A stretch of DNA of 64,000 nucleotides from Dysgonomonas sp. 25 (GCF_010501075.1 NZ_QVMN01000006.1:62001-126000); one strand, 5' to 3'. Shown: positions 40,131-48,463, counted from the first letter of the stretch. The notes: generated by a model not told the origin, from the letters alone. A program made the numbers and translations.

Positions 40131-40955
40131 TTGCCCATGCAACAGGAACAGATAAATAACCTCGAGATTCTACAATTTGAACTGCTAAAAGTCAAATCCT
40201 TATGCCACTTCTCTACTACCCGAAGGGGAGGTGTGAGCGAAGGCAACTATGAGAGCCTGAATATGGGCAACCTTTCGGATGACTTTCCCGAAAACGTATA
40301 CGAGAACCGTAAACGATTGACCAAAGCCATCGGGGCAGAGGCGAACAACCTCTTTGTCCCGCATCAGACACATAGCAGTAATATCTGCCTCATCGACCAG
40401 ATGTTTCTGTCCCTCCCTCCGGAGGAGCAACAGGCAAGGTTGCGAGACGTCGATGCCCTCATCACCAATCAGCCGGATATAGCTATCGGCGTCACCACGG
40501 CCGATTGCGTCCCTGTACTCCTTTTCGATCCTGTGCGGAATGTCCTTGCAGCCATTCATGCCGGTTGGAAGGGGACTGCTGCCCATATTGCCGCCCAAAC
40601 TGTGCACGTGATGCAGCAAGCTTTCGCTTCCGCCCCGAAGGATATAGTAGCAGGCATAGGCCCTTCCATCTCGCCCGAAAAGTTCGAGGTAGGCGACGAG
40701 GTAGGCAATGCTTTTAGCGAAGCAGGCTATGATCTTGCTCATATCTTGTTTCGCAACGAGGAGACAGGGAAGCTGCACATCGACCTTTGGGAAGCCAACC
40801 GCTTGCAATTGATAGAGGCAGGCGTAATTGCAGCCAACATCGAGGTCGCCGGACTTTGTACTTATTCCGATGCCGATCGCTTCTTTTCAGCACGCCGACA
40901 GAGCATTCACTCGGGGCGTATGCTGACAGGAGGGATGATTCTATCCGCTGAATAG
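40131..40955 (+). CDS. pgeF: PgeF/YfiH-type multicopper-oxidase-like protein
   Basis: A 274-residue cytoplasmic protein of the YfiH/laccase-domain family. The signature blocks are HQTHSSN, VTTADCVPVLLFD (Cys) and AAIHAGWKGT (His), which together form the metal/active site. Members act as purine nucleoside phosphorylase/adenosine deaminase-like enzymes or in peptidoglycan precursor editing (PgeF). The start could be Met1 (40131) or Met3 (40137). It is a single gene, bounded downstream by repeat-rich DNA. Confidence 0.88.
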   Translation: MPMQQEQINNLEILQFELLKVKSLCHFSTTRRGGVSEGNYESLNMGNLSDDFPENVYENRKRLTKAIGAEANNLFVPHQTHSSNICLIDQMFLSLPPEEQQARLRDVDALITNQPDIAIGVTTADCVPVLLFDPVRNVLAAIHAGWKGTAAHIAAQTVHVMQQAFASAPKDIVAGIGPSISPEKFEVGDEVGNAFSEAGYDLAHILFRNEETGKLHIDLWEANRLQLIEAGVIAANIEVAGLCTYSDADRFFSARRQSIHSGRMLTGGMILSAE

Positions 40956-41048
40956 CTGTCAAGTTCTGTCAAAAACCTTACATTGTTGATAATCAATTGA
41001 AATTTAGTTAAAACTTGACACTCTTGACAGATTTGACGCGATACAGTG

Positions 41049-41234
41049 TTTTTTTTCACCCCCTCCAACCTCCCCCACAAGGGGAGGCTTATAAGTATAG
41101 ATAAAGATAGGCTGATATCTTTCCAGCAATAAACCAAAAAGTCCCTCTCCAAATGGAGAGGGATATAGGGAGAGGTGATTCCCCCTCTTGTGGAGGGGGC
41201 AAGGGGGAGGTAGTTTCCCCCACAAGGGGAGGCT
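41049..41234. repeat. C/G-rich dispersed repeats, left of the FISUMP gene
   Basis: Several short units combine CCCCCTC blocks with their complements: CCTCCCCCACAAGGGGAGG (41070-41088), CCCTCTCCAAATGGAGAGGG, CCCCCTCTTGTGGAGGGGG, and a second CCCCCACAAGGGGAGGCT. Each can fold into a hairpin. Reading frames across them (such as SPFGEG and PPLVGEVGGG) are translation artefacts. With copy B they fill most of the 40956-41312 gap; 40956-41048 shows nothing I recognise. Confidence 0.75.
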
Positions 41235-41238
41235 ACCT

Positions 41239-41335
41239 ATATAGATAAAGTTTCTTGTAACTCGTAACTTATAACTGCCCGAAGGGCGAAGTAACTGCAA
41301 CGCTACGCGTTGCTATTCGTCTTTCTTGCAGCGGA
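41239..41335 (+). repeat. Dispersed mini-hairpin element, copy B
   Basis: TATAGATAAAG, then three spaced (G/A)TAACT units, hairpin GCCCGAAGGGC (41277-41287), GAAGTAACT, hairpin GCAACGCTACGCGTTGC (41297-41313), then the end of the FISUMP gene on the opposite strand. It aligns with the reverse complement of 29622-29720 and in part with 43225-43287. The element overlaps the final codons of the FISUMP gene. Confidence 0.75.
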
Positions 41336-42587
41336 CGGACATTAGGTAGTATCTACTGCTTGATGACCGATTTATATTACTATCAGTATTATAGCCGACT
41401 CGATAGTAAGCATTACTACTGCCATTAGAACTCGCTGACCATAAAAAAAAAGAAGTCCCGTATCCACTGGCTGTAGTAGCACTATAATGATATCCTAACG
41501 ATAATACATCGAATCCACCATTAACTGAAGTTTTGCTATCGCCACTAGTAGCCTGATTATTTACCTTGGTTGTGCTTTTTGTTACCTTACCCTGTATGCC
41601 TCCACGCCACCCCGTTGTCGTCTCCCAACTATTAGTCCAAGTGGCGTCAGCAGTACCCAATGTATAGCGACTGGCATGCATGGTCAGTTCCTTTTCCAAC
41701 TTGTTCCATTCTCTATCACTTGGCAGATGCCAACCTTTGGGGCAGATACCTTTTATCCAACCTTTCGATTCCACTGTCTCTACTTCATTTGTTCCGGGTG
41801 TGGCAGGATTAGCCGATAGATATCCTACCTGCCCTTGGTCAGCAGTTGATTTATTCTCTTTGTATGTTGCCGCCGGCCAGTTGTAAAAAAGTCCATAATT
41901 GGCTGTTGTATTGACGAGCGGGTCGTTATGCGCAATTCTGTTCGGGCCAATATATTGAGGATCCGTATCACTGTTTGCCGTGTGCAATGTCAGCAATGAC
42001 CCATCCGGCAAGTAACGTGTTGCTAAGTTCTCGGTCATCCACGTACCCGCGTCACCGAAATCAGCATAGTGATAAGTTGTTGTTTCATCTTTGTAACTTA
42101 GCGTTATCTCGTCTACACCGTTGTCTGTTACCCTGCGTACATCACCCGCTGTTGTTAATTCCATCAACAAAGAGTTGTTCCATTGAGTACCCGTCCAGAC
42201 ATATATACCCGATTCCATATCGATATTCTCTACTTTATCGTAGCCACCGATGTTAAAGACCAGTAGCCCGATATGTGCTTCATCTTCGACGGCTTTGTTG
42301 GCATCTATGTATCCTCCGCTGCCATCGCTGGTAAACATCGGGAATAGGTTACTTATGCTGGTCAGTTCTACGCGTGGCAGCAGAAACCCTTTGGTGGAGG
42401 TGACAAAATCATCCTGCTGCTTTAGGTCTAAGAGCGCTCCCTTATTAGGTCGCTCTCCGCTTCCGATAGTTACCTGTGCATTCAATACGCACATGTTGCC
42501 TGCAAATGTCAAGGCTATGATTAGCATAGCCGTCTTGAAATGGTTGAGTTTTTTGCTCTTTGTTTTAGTCTTTCTCATCGTTCTCAT
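41313..42587 (-). CDS. FISUMP-domain exported protein
   Basis: A 424-residue protein if started at 42587 (MRTMRKTKTKS); 42578 is an alternative. The longer open frame to 42656 runs into repeat DNA and is not favoured. A basic N-terminus and hydrophobic helix (AMLIIALTFAGNMCVLNA) form a signal peptide. A region beginning TIGSGERPNKGALLDLK follows. The C-terminal ~230 residues carry the Fibrobacter succinogenes major paralogous domain: WMTENLATRYLPDG, YNWPAAT, CPKGWHLPSDREWNKLE, and the closing SVRCKKDE. These proteins occur as multi-copy surface or secreted families of unknown function. The gene is bracketed by repeats, unlike the other genes here. Confidence 0.85.
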   Translation of the reverse strand: MRTMRKTKTKSKKLNHFKTAMLIIALTFAGNMCVLNAQVTIGSGERPNKGALLDLKQQDDFVTSTKGFLLPRVELTSISNLFPMFTSDGSGGYIDANKAVEDEAHIGLLVFNIGGYDKVENIDMESGIYVWTGTQWNNSLLMELTTAGDVRRVTDNGVDEITLSYKDETTTYHYADFGDAGTWMTENLATRYLPDGSLLTLHTANSDTDPQYIGPNRIAHNDPLVNTTANYGLFYNWPAATYKENKSTADQGQVGYLSANPATPGTNEVETVESKGWIKGICPKGWHLPSDREWNKLEKELTMHASRYTLGTADATWTNSWETTTGWRGGIQGKVTKSTTKVNNQATSGDSKTSVNGGFDVLSLGYHYSATTASGYGTSFFLWSASSNGSSNAYYRVGYNTDSNINRSSSSRYYLMSVRCKKDE

Positions 42588-42648
42588 TTTTTTTGATTTC
42601 GTTTTGATGCCCCATAGGGCAAGGTGAATAAATGGTGTTTGTTTGAGC

Positions 42649-42745
42649 CCCACCAAACCTCCCCGTTGGGGGGAGGCTTAAGGGAAAAGGATATATATCT
42701 TTACTCCCCCTCTGCAGGAGGGGGTTAGGGGGAGGTAGCATTAAA
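42649..42745. repeat. C/G-rich dispersed repeats, right of the FISUMP gene
   Basis: Units like those at 41049-41234 recur: CCTCCCCGTTGGGGGGAGG (42658-42676) and CCCCCTCTGCAGGAGGGGG (42707-42725), then GGGGGAGGTAGC. Between the units lies an AT-rich spacer ATATATATC. They begin just upstream of the FISUMP start, so the gene has related repeats on both sides. Confidence 0.7.
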
Positions 42746-42876
42746 GAACAGGCCTTCCCCGCACGACCAAAGGAAAGGAAGTTGAACGGACAAAAGGGCG
42801 TCGGTACGGGGCAGCCTGTGAGATATATTAGAAGTGTGTTTGAAGGTTCGCATTGTATCATTCCGCATGAAAATGT

Positions 42877-43110
42877 CATCCCGAGTGGATACGAGGGAGC
42901 TCGCTGCGATTTGAGTGTAGGGGGCAATAAACATTGCCCCGTATATATGGATTCGCGGGCGCACACGCAGGTGCGCCCCTACATGGGTTCTATTGTTGAT
43001 AGAAGAGAATGATATACTTCCCCCTTCGGGGGATTGAGGGGGCTCGCTGTTAACTGAAAAATGGCCCCACATTCCCCCTTCTGCAGAGGGGGACGGGGGG
43101 GAGCATCCAC
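42877..43110. repeat. Mixed palindromic and C/G-rich repeats
   Basis: A half-copy of the REP-like element (GTCATCCCGAGTGGATACGA) starts at 42877. GGGGCAATAAACATTGCCCC follows near 42922, then a GCGCACACGCAGGTGCGCCCCTA-type inverted pair around 42960-42978. The last part has CCCCCTTCGGGGG near 43023 and CCCCCTTCTGCAGAGGGGG near 43074. Nothing codes convincingly here. It forms the middle of the gene-free stretch 42588-43637. Confidence 0.55.
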
Positions 43111-43224
43111 GGTCATCACGACCCGGGATGCCCCTGGTATTAACACAAGCAATTATTAAGTTGACAAGTAGACGAGTTACGAGTGACAAGTGGGGACAAA
43201 GCCACATAGCAGTCCGCAAGTTAT

Positions 43225-43287
43225 TTCTTGTAACTTGTAACTGTGCGAAGCACGAAGTAACTGCCCGTAGGGCGCAGTAACTTTTTT
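43225..43287 (+). repeat. Dispersed mini-hairpin element, copy C
   Basis: Two spaced GTAACT units, hairpin GTGCGAAGCAC (43243-43253), GAAGTAACT, hairpin GCCCGTAGGGC (43263-43273), GCAGTAACT, then seven T. It has the same grammar as copies A and B, but with a different loop base and hairpin order. Confidence 0.7.
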
Positions 43288-43328
43288 TATCAAAAATTTG
43301 GTAGTCTAAGAAATATTTATTATATTTC

Positions 43329-43350
43329 GTGTGTGTGTGTGTGTGTGTGT
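43329..43350. repeat. (GT)11 dinucleotide tract
   Basis: Eleven uninterrupted GT units, about 290 nt upstream of the agmatine deiminase start. Such tracts can change length by slippage. It is outside any reading frame, and the intervening 43351-43637 is AT-rich without other clear signals, except a weak -7 TATCTTAG at 43601. Confidence 0.9.
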
Positions 43351-43637
43351 AAGCGCAAAGTACGATATTACCATATTGATATGGTACATGTTAAATGAAA
43401 ATATCGGCTTAAAATTATACACTATTTGAACGCTTATATTAAATTTGTAACTCCACAAAGATATAGGAAATATTCCTAAGCAATTACATTTTTCTGAATT
43501 TTAACATGAAATAATTACGATAAAATGTTAATATTAATTTATCAACTTTTTGCATAAATAAAAAAGTCCGATTAAATTAGCCATTTAGCAAGAGTCTTTT
43601 TATCTTAGCCAATCATTATCTAATTCAAGTATACCGA

Positions 43638-44681
43638 ATGAGTACAAAAAACAATATATTGCTCCCCTCCGAGTGGTATCCGCAAGGCGCCATACAGCTG
43701 ACATGGCCGCACCAGTTCGGCGATTGGGGCTATATGATCGAACGGGTGACAGCTTGTTTCGTCAATCTCGCTGCCGAAATTATCAAGCGGCAACGGCTGA
43801 TCATTGTTTGCCACGATGTGGAATTGGTGAAGTACGAATTGCGCAATAGCGCGCAGTATTTCGACAACCTTGTACTCCTCGAAGCTCCGACGAATGACAC
43901 GTGGGCGCGCGACCATAGCGGAATATCCGTTTTGAAGGATGGCGAACCCTGCCTGTACGATTTCACCTTTAACGGTTGGGGATTGAAATTTGCTGCCGAT
44001 CACGACAATCAGATAACACGTGCGTTGTTCTCGAAAGGGATATTCGACGGAAAGGTGCACTATATCAATCGAAAGAATTTCGTATTGGAAGGCGGTGCAA
44101 TCGAATCGGACGGAAAAGGAACATTGCTGACAACCACCGAATGTTTGTTGTCGCCTAACCGAAATTCTTATATGAGCAAAGAAGAAATAGAATCCTATCT
44201 GAAAGAAATCTTCGGACTGAAGCGTGTTCTCTGGCTCGATTACGGATTCCTTGCGGGAGACGATACCGACAGCCATATAGATACATTGGCGCGTTTCTGC
44301 GACGAGCATACGATTGCCTATGTCAAGTGCGAAGACCAAAACGACGTCCATTATGAGGCATTGGCAAAGATGGAGGAGCAACTGAAAAGCTTTGTCGACT
44401 ACGAAGGAAATCCATATAAGCTCATCCCGCTGCCGATGGCAAAACCTGTGTATGAAGATGACGAACGACTGCCTGCTACTTATGCTAATTTCCTGATTAT
44501 GAACGAGACTGTTTTAGTCCCGTTCTATCATGTGAAGGAACTGGATGAGGAAGCAAAGACGCAGTTGCAGAAGGCTTTTCCTACGCGCGAGATTGTAGGA
44601 GTCGATTGCTCGGCACTCATTTGCCAGCATGGTTCGCTGCATTGTGTGACGATGCAATATCCGATGGAAATGATTTCGTAA
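43638..44681 (+). CDS. aguA: Agmatine deiminase
   Basis: A 347-residue cytoplasmic enzyme of the peptidylarginine-deiminase fold converting agmatine to N-carbamoylputrescine. Motifs: WPHQFGDWG at the N-terminus, TWARDHSGIS, EGGAIESDGKGTLLTT, DTDSHIDTLARF, and GSLHCVTMQYP, with the catalytic cysteine at about residue 336. The partner amidase (45213-46088) lies two genes downstream, completing the two-step agmatine-to-putrescine route. A weak -7-like TATCTTAG is 30 nt upstream of the start. Confidence 0.93.
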   Translation: MSTKNNILLPSEWYPQGAIQLTWPHQFGDWGYMIERVTACFVNLAAEIIKRQRLIIVCHDVELVKYELRNSAQYFDNLVLLEAPTNDTWARDHSGISVLKDGEPCLYDFTFNGWGLKFAADHDNQITRALFSKGIFDGKVHYINRKNFVLEGGAIESDGKGTLLTTTECLLSPNRNSYMSKEEIESYLKEIFGLKRVLWLDYGFLAGDDTDSHIDTLARFCDEHTIAYVKCEDQNDVHYEALAKMEEQLKSFVDYEGNPYKLIPLPMAKPVYEDDERLPATYANFLIMNETVLVPFYHVKELDEEAKTQLQKAFPTREIVGVDCSALICQHGSLHCVTMQYPMEMIS

Positions 44682-44693
44682 ACATATATCAGG

Positions 44694-45206
44694 ATGAAAA
44701 TTGTCAGTAGTAAAATCCCTCAACAGTCACTTACACAGGAGTATCTTCCATGTAATTTCCGGGATGTTTATAAATGTACAATTCAATCCGCATCGGCAAT
44801 AACTCCCGATGATTTGCAGGTCGCATTCTGGACTCATCATCCTAAATGGCTTGCCCGGCTTTTTAGTATAAGAAATGCAATCGTAAAATGGTTTGGGCTG
44901 AAAACAGACAAAGGGGAGTTTCAGAAAATAGAACAATGCCTCAGGGAAGGCGGGACATATAATATGATGTCTGTTGCAGCGAAATCGGAAAAAGAGACAG
45001 CTATCATATTAAAAGATAAACATTTGGATGCATACATGTCTGTTTATATCGAAGATAGCCAATCAAACAGCAAAGATATTTATGTGATTACCATTGTCCA
45101 CTTCCATAATCTGCTCGGCTATATCTATTTTTACGCAATTGCCCCGTTTCATAAAATAGTGGTAAAAGGTATGATGAAGCATACATTAAAAAAATATTCT
45201 AAATAA
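44694..45206 (+). CDS. DUF2867 family protein
   Basis: A 170-residue protein without signal peptide. It carries the DUF2867 pattern: FWTHHPKWLARLFSIRNAIV, then FGLKT, and a C-terminal FHKIVVKGMMKHTL. The family has no settled function. It lies 12 nt after agmatine deiminase and 6 nt before the carbamoylputrescine amidase, so it is cotranscribed with the polyamine genes. Whether it takes part in that pathway cannot be told from sequence. Confidence 0.8.
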   Translation: MKIVSSKIPQQSLTQEYLPCNFRDVYKCTIQSASAITPDDLQVAFWTHHPKWLARLFSIRNAIVKWFGLKTDKGEFQKIEQCLREGGTYNMMSVAAKSEKETAIILKDKHLDAYMSVYIEDSQSNSKDIYVITIVHFHNLLGYIYFYAIAPFHKIVVKGMMKHTLKKYSK

Positions 45207-45212
45207 AAAGAT

Positions 45213-46088
45213 ATGAAAGTCGCACTTATACAGCAGGCAAACACTGCCGATGTAACCAATAATAAACAACGGCTGAAGGAAAAAGTCCGCGAAGCAGCCA
45301 AACAGGGAGCGCAACTCGTTATTTTTCAGGAACTGCATAACTCGCTTTATTTCTGCCAGACGGAAGAAACCGATTTGTTCGATTTAGCCGAACCGATACC
45401 CGGCCCTACGACTGACGAGTTTGGTGCTTTGGCGAAGGAGCTGGGCGTTGTGATTGTCCTTTCCCTGTTCGAAAAGCGGGCGACAGGGCTGTATCATAAT
45501 ACGGCTGTGGTATTGGAAAAAGACGGAACGATGGCAGGTAAATACCGCAAAATGCACATCCCTGACGATCCGGCCTATTACGAGAAGTTTTACTTTACGC
45601 CCGGAGATATTGGCTTCAAGCCGATTGAAACGTCTTTAGGTAAATTAGGCGTATTGGTATGCTGGGATCAATGGTATCCCGAAGCAGCCCGATTGATGGC
45701 GCTGGCAGGAGCCGAGATGTTGATTTATCCTACGGCTATCGGTTGGGAATCGACCGATACGGACGAAGAAAAGCAGCGCCAATTGGGGGCATGGGTAACC
45801 GTTCAGCGGGGACATGCCGTCGCTAACGGACTGCATGTGGTAGCTGTCAACCGTGTGGGCTATGAGCCTGATCCATCGGGGCAGACAAATGGCATCACTT
45901 TCTGGGGAAACAGCTTTGTTGCAGGGCCACAAGGAGAATTTATCTATCAGGCATCGAATGAAAAAGAAGAAGTGAAAGTCTTGGAATTGGATATGAAACG
46001 CTCCGAAAATGTACGTCGTTGGTGGCCTTTCCTGCGCGACAGGCGTATTGATGAGTTCGGCGATCTGACGAAGCGGTTTATAGATTGA
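45213..46088 (+). CDS. aguB: N-carbamoylputrescine amidase
   Basis: A 291-residue nitrilase-superfamily enzyme. The Glu-Lys-Cys triad is visible as VIFQELHNS (Glu about 43), KYRKMHIPD (Lys about 115) and GVLVCWDQWYPEAARL (Cys about 150). PDDPAYYEKFYFTPGD and NRVGYEP are typical of the carbamoylputrescine branch. It hydrolyses N-carbamoylputrescine to putrescine, carbon dioxide and ammonia. The genomic link with agmatine deiminase strongly supports this specificity over other nitrilase types. Confidence 0.93.
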   Translation: MKVALIQQANTADVTNNKQRLKEKVREAAKQGAQLVIFQELHNSLYFCQTEETDLFDLAEPIPGPTTDEFGALAKELGVVIVLSLFEKRATGLYHNTAVVLEKDGTMAGKYRKMHIPDDPAYYEKFYFTPGDIGFKPIETSLGKLGVLVCWDQWYPEAARLMALAGAEMLIYPTAIGWESTDTDEEKQRQLGAWVTVQRGHAVANGLHVVAVNRVGYEPDPSGQTNGITFWGNSFVAGPQGEFIYQASNEKEEVKVLELDMKRSENVRRWWPFLRDRRIDEFGDLTKRFID

Positions 46089-46092
46089 TATC

Positions 46093-46731
46093 ATGAAAAA
46101 AATACGGGCAATTATACTTCTACCACTTGTTTTGCTTTGCTTTTTCTCTTGCAAGGAAGAGGTACAATTGCCTGCCGATAGCGTATCGGTCGGATTTTAT
46201 GATTTTATCCCTCAAAGCTATGGTGAGCCGAGAGATACTATTTTTTACGGATTGAAAATTTATGGCGCGATAGAAGTAAATAAGGATTTTAATGTGAAGA
46301 TTGTCCGGCGGACATACCCGGATGGTTATTTGCTTGTAGATACTCTATTGTCCGATGAACAGAAAAAGGAATGGGAAGAAATGATTTCTTATTATTTAGA
46401 AAAAGCACAGGGCGAAGTCCCTCTTGAGAAGTTGCCGCCAAGACAAGAGGCTGATTGTGTGTGCGATGGCCCTTTCATCTACCTGTTAATCGAAAAAGAA
46501 GGAATGCAACCGGCCTTTGTTTTATATCGTGGACTTTCGGATGTGCCCGATAGATTAGCGTGCTTTTTTCATGATAAGAATGACAATGGGATATCTTTGA
46601 GTGAAACCGATTCGGTGATGACAGAGATTAAAAAAGACGTCTTTGTTACATTGCTAAAATATGATAATGCCCTTATGGAGCCTAATCCGATAATGCGTGA
46701 ATTAGTTTCTCCTCTGATTATAAAAGAATGA
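46093..46731 (+). CDS. Hypothetical lipoprotein
   Basis: A 212-residue protein with a lipoprotein-like signal (hydrophobic stretch then FFSC, Cys about residue 18, followed by charged residues). I do not recognise the mature domain. It contains two cysteines in DCVCDG, and a segment CFFHDKNDNGISLSETDSVM that resembles a single calcium-binding EF-hand/dockerin-like loop. It begins 4 nt after the amidase gene and overlaps the next gene by 4 nt, so it belongs to the same operon. Confidence 0.7.
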   Translation: MKKIRAIILLPLVLLCFFSCKEEVQLPADSVSVGFYDFIPQSYGEPRDTIFYGLKIYGAIEVNKDFNVKIVRRTYPDGYLLVDTLLSDEQKKEWEEMISYYLEKAQGEVPLEKLPPRQEADCVCDGPFIYLLIEKEGMQPAFVLYRGLSDVPDRLACFFHDKNDNGISLSETDSVMTEIKKDVFVTLLKYDNALMEPNPIMRELVSPLIIKE

Positions 46732-47468
46732 AAATGAGCAAAAATCTGCTATACCTGTTTTGTCTTATCCTTTGCACAGCCTGCTATGCAAGGGAGCAAA
46801 AGCCTGTGGAAACGGAAGAAGAAAAAGAAATAGTGTTGGAAGAAAGTTTCATCGATACCAGAAGCTACAAACAGCTGAAAACAGATATCCGCACCAAAAG
46901 GCTGGAGTACCAAAAGGCCTATAATAAGGGAAATAAAGCCGCCAAAGACAGTATCGTTGCTGATGCTCAACAATTCTTGGCGAACGAAGCCCATCTGTTT
47001 TTCAGGGAATGGTATGGTACACCGTGGACATTCGAAGGGCATACCCAGACACCGCGCGAAGGCTCTATCGCCTGTGGCTACTTTGTTACTACCACCTTGC
47101 GTGATATGGGATTCGATATTCCGCGTATCTATTGGGCGCAGCAAGATGCCTTGTATGTTGTGAAGAAACTATCTTCCGATGTCAACCGCTTCTATCAGGT
47201 TCCGATGGATGATATTGTGAAGCATATAGACGAAAAAGGCGAGGGGCTGTATATTGTCGGGCTTGACAATCATGTGGGGTATATCTATTTCCGGAACGGG
47301 GAGAAAAACTTTGTCCATTCCAATTATTACCGGCGCAATATCGGGGTGATGTCCGAACCGTTGGTGGGAGAAAACCCGTTGAATAACTCGCAATTGCGTG
47401 TGATAGGCAAGATACTCGACAAGGAAATGACAAAAAACTGGATTCAGAATAAGAAATACGAAAAATGA
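46728..47468 (+). CDS. Exported papain-like (NlpC/P60-type) protein, function unknown
   Basis: A 246-residue protein with an N-terminal signal (CTAC may be a lipobox, Cys about residue 18-20). A Glu-rich linker is followed by a charged helical region. Then comes a segment with the order expected of a papain-like amidase: GSIACGYFVTTTLRDMG (Cys about 105), then GLDNHVGYIYF (His about 182), then FVHSNYY. That order suggests an NlpC/P60-like fold acting on cell-wall peptides, but I cannot name the family. It overlaps both neighbours by 4 nt and directly precedes xerD. Confidence 0.65.
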   Translation: MKMSKNLLYLFCLILCTACYAREQKPVETEEEKEIVLEESFIDTRSYKQLKTDIRTKRLEYQKAYNKGNKAAKDSIVADAQQFLANEAHLFFREWYGTPWTFEGHTQTPREGSIACGYFVTTTLRDMGFDIPRIYWAQQDALYVVKKLSSDVNRFYQVPMDDIVKHIDEKGEGLYIVGLDNHVGYIYFRNGEKNFVHSNYYRRNIGVMSEPLVGENPLNNSQLRVIGKILDKEMTKNWIQNKKYEK

Positions 47469-48370
47469 CAGCAGAAGGAAAAGACAATATTGCCTATAAA
47501 TACAGGAACTACCTCGTATTGGAGCGCTCTTTGTCGCCCAATTCGGTAGATGCCTATACGAAAGATATGGCAAAACTGTTGTCTTTTATGCAAGACGAAA
47601 ACCTGACCTATCGCGATGTCACACTCGACTACTTGCAGCAATTTGTTGCCCAGTTATATGATTTAGGCATTAATGCCCGCTCCGTAGCCCGCATTATATC
47701 GGGGATTAAATCGTTTTTCAATTTTCTGCTGCTCGATGGTTATATCGAAGCAGATCCGTCCGAATTGCTGGAAACACCCAAAATCGGGTTAAAATTGCCT
47801 ACATTCCTGACAATAGATGAAATCGGAGCAATCCAAAAAGCTATTGACGTTTCCACCAAAGAAGGACAACGCAACCGTACGATTATCGAAGTGCTTTATA
47901 GCTGTGGACTGCGCATTTCGGAGCTGACTAATATGAAATTCTCCGACCTCTTTCTGGATGAGGGATTTATAAAGGTCGAAGGGAAAGGAAGCAAACAACG
48001 TCTTGTCCCTATTTCGGAGACAGCCATTGCCGAGTTAGAGAATTATATGCATTATCGTAAACAACAACAACCGAAAAAGGGAAGCGAAAACATTATTTTT
48101 CTGAGTAACCGCGGAACGGCTATCTCCCGCATCATGGTTTTTCATTTTATTAAGGAATATGCGGCGAAGGCTAATGTTAAAAAAAACATCAGTCCGCACA
48201 CTTTCCGGCACTCGTTTGCTACCCATCTTTTAGAGCGCGGAGCTAATATTAGAGCCATTCAGCTGATGTTGGGGCACGAGAAAATAACCACGACAGAAAT
48301 CTATACACATATGGATAAAGAATTTTTAAGACAGGAAATTATTGAACATCATCCCCGCAATAAGCGTTAA
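47465..48370 (+). CDS. xerD: Tyrosine recombinase XerD
   Basis: A 301-residue site-specific recombinase of Xer size. N-terminal SAM-like core-binding domain (about 10-95), then the catalytic domain with SCGLRISEL (Arg about 150), GKGSKQR (Lys), HTFRHSFATHL (His-x-x-Arg), LGHEKITTTEIYTH (His and nucleophile Tyr about 280). The full set of catalytic residues and length fit the chromosome-dimer-resolution enzyme rather than a phage or integron integrase. It is the last gene of the agmatine operon, overlapping the upstream frame by 4 nt. No attachment site or cassette array is seen beside it. Confidence 0.88.
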   Translation: MTAEGKDNIAYKYRNYLVLERSLSPNSVDAYTKDMAKLLSFMQDENLTYRDVTLDYLQQFVAQLYDLGINARSVARIISGIKSFFNFLLLDGYIEADPSELLETPKIGLKLPTFLTIDEIGAIQKAIDVSTKEGQRNRTIIEVLYSCGLRISELTNMKFSDLFLDEGFIKVEGKGSKQRLVPISETAIAELENYMHYRKQQQPKKGSENIIFLSNRGTAISRIMVFHFIKEYAAKANVKKNISPHTFRHSFATHLLERGANIRAIQLMLGHEKITTTEIYTHMDKEFLRQEIIEHHPRNKR

Positions 48371-48463
48371 TGATTAATAATAAATCTTTTATATATCCCG
48401 TTAACCTAAAAAGCGATGATCGTGAATAAGGTATAGGAGTAGTAACTTAAAATAGTGATTCAA

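Noticed and set aside
41004-41300. Open frame on the minus strand with PLWGKLPPP, SPFGEG and PPLVGEVGGG
   Set aside because: It runs through C/G-rich dispersed repeats; such peptides are translation artefacts of the repeat, with no start signal or family.
42588-42656. N-terminal extension of the FISUMP gene (start at 42656)
   Set aside because: The extra residues come from repeat-flank DNA and would put a non-hydrophobic leader before the signal peptide.
42565-43219. Two overlapping open frames on the minus strand (42565-42966 and 42725-43219)
   Set aside because: Both lie across palindromic and C/G-rich repeats and overlap each other; composition is that of repeats, not protein.
43329-43350. 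GT tract as part of a CRISPR or satellite array
   Set aside because: It is a simple dinucleotide run without spacers or cas genes.
47465-48370. XerD-like recombinase as integrase of a mobile element
   Set aside because: Length, complete Xer-type motifs and operon position indicate the housekeeping enzyme; no att repeats, transfer genes or tRNA are nearby.
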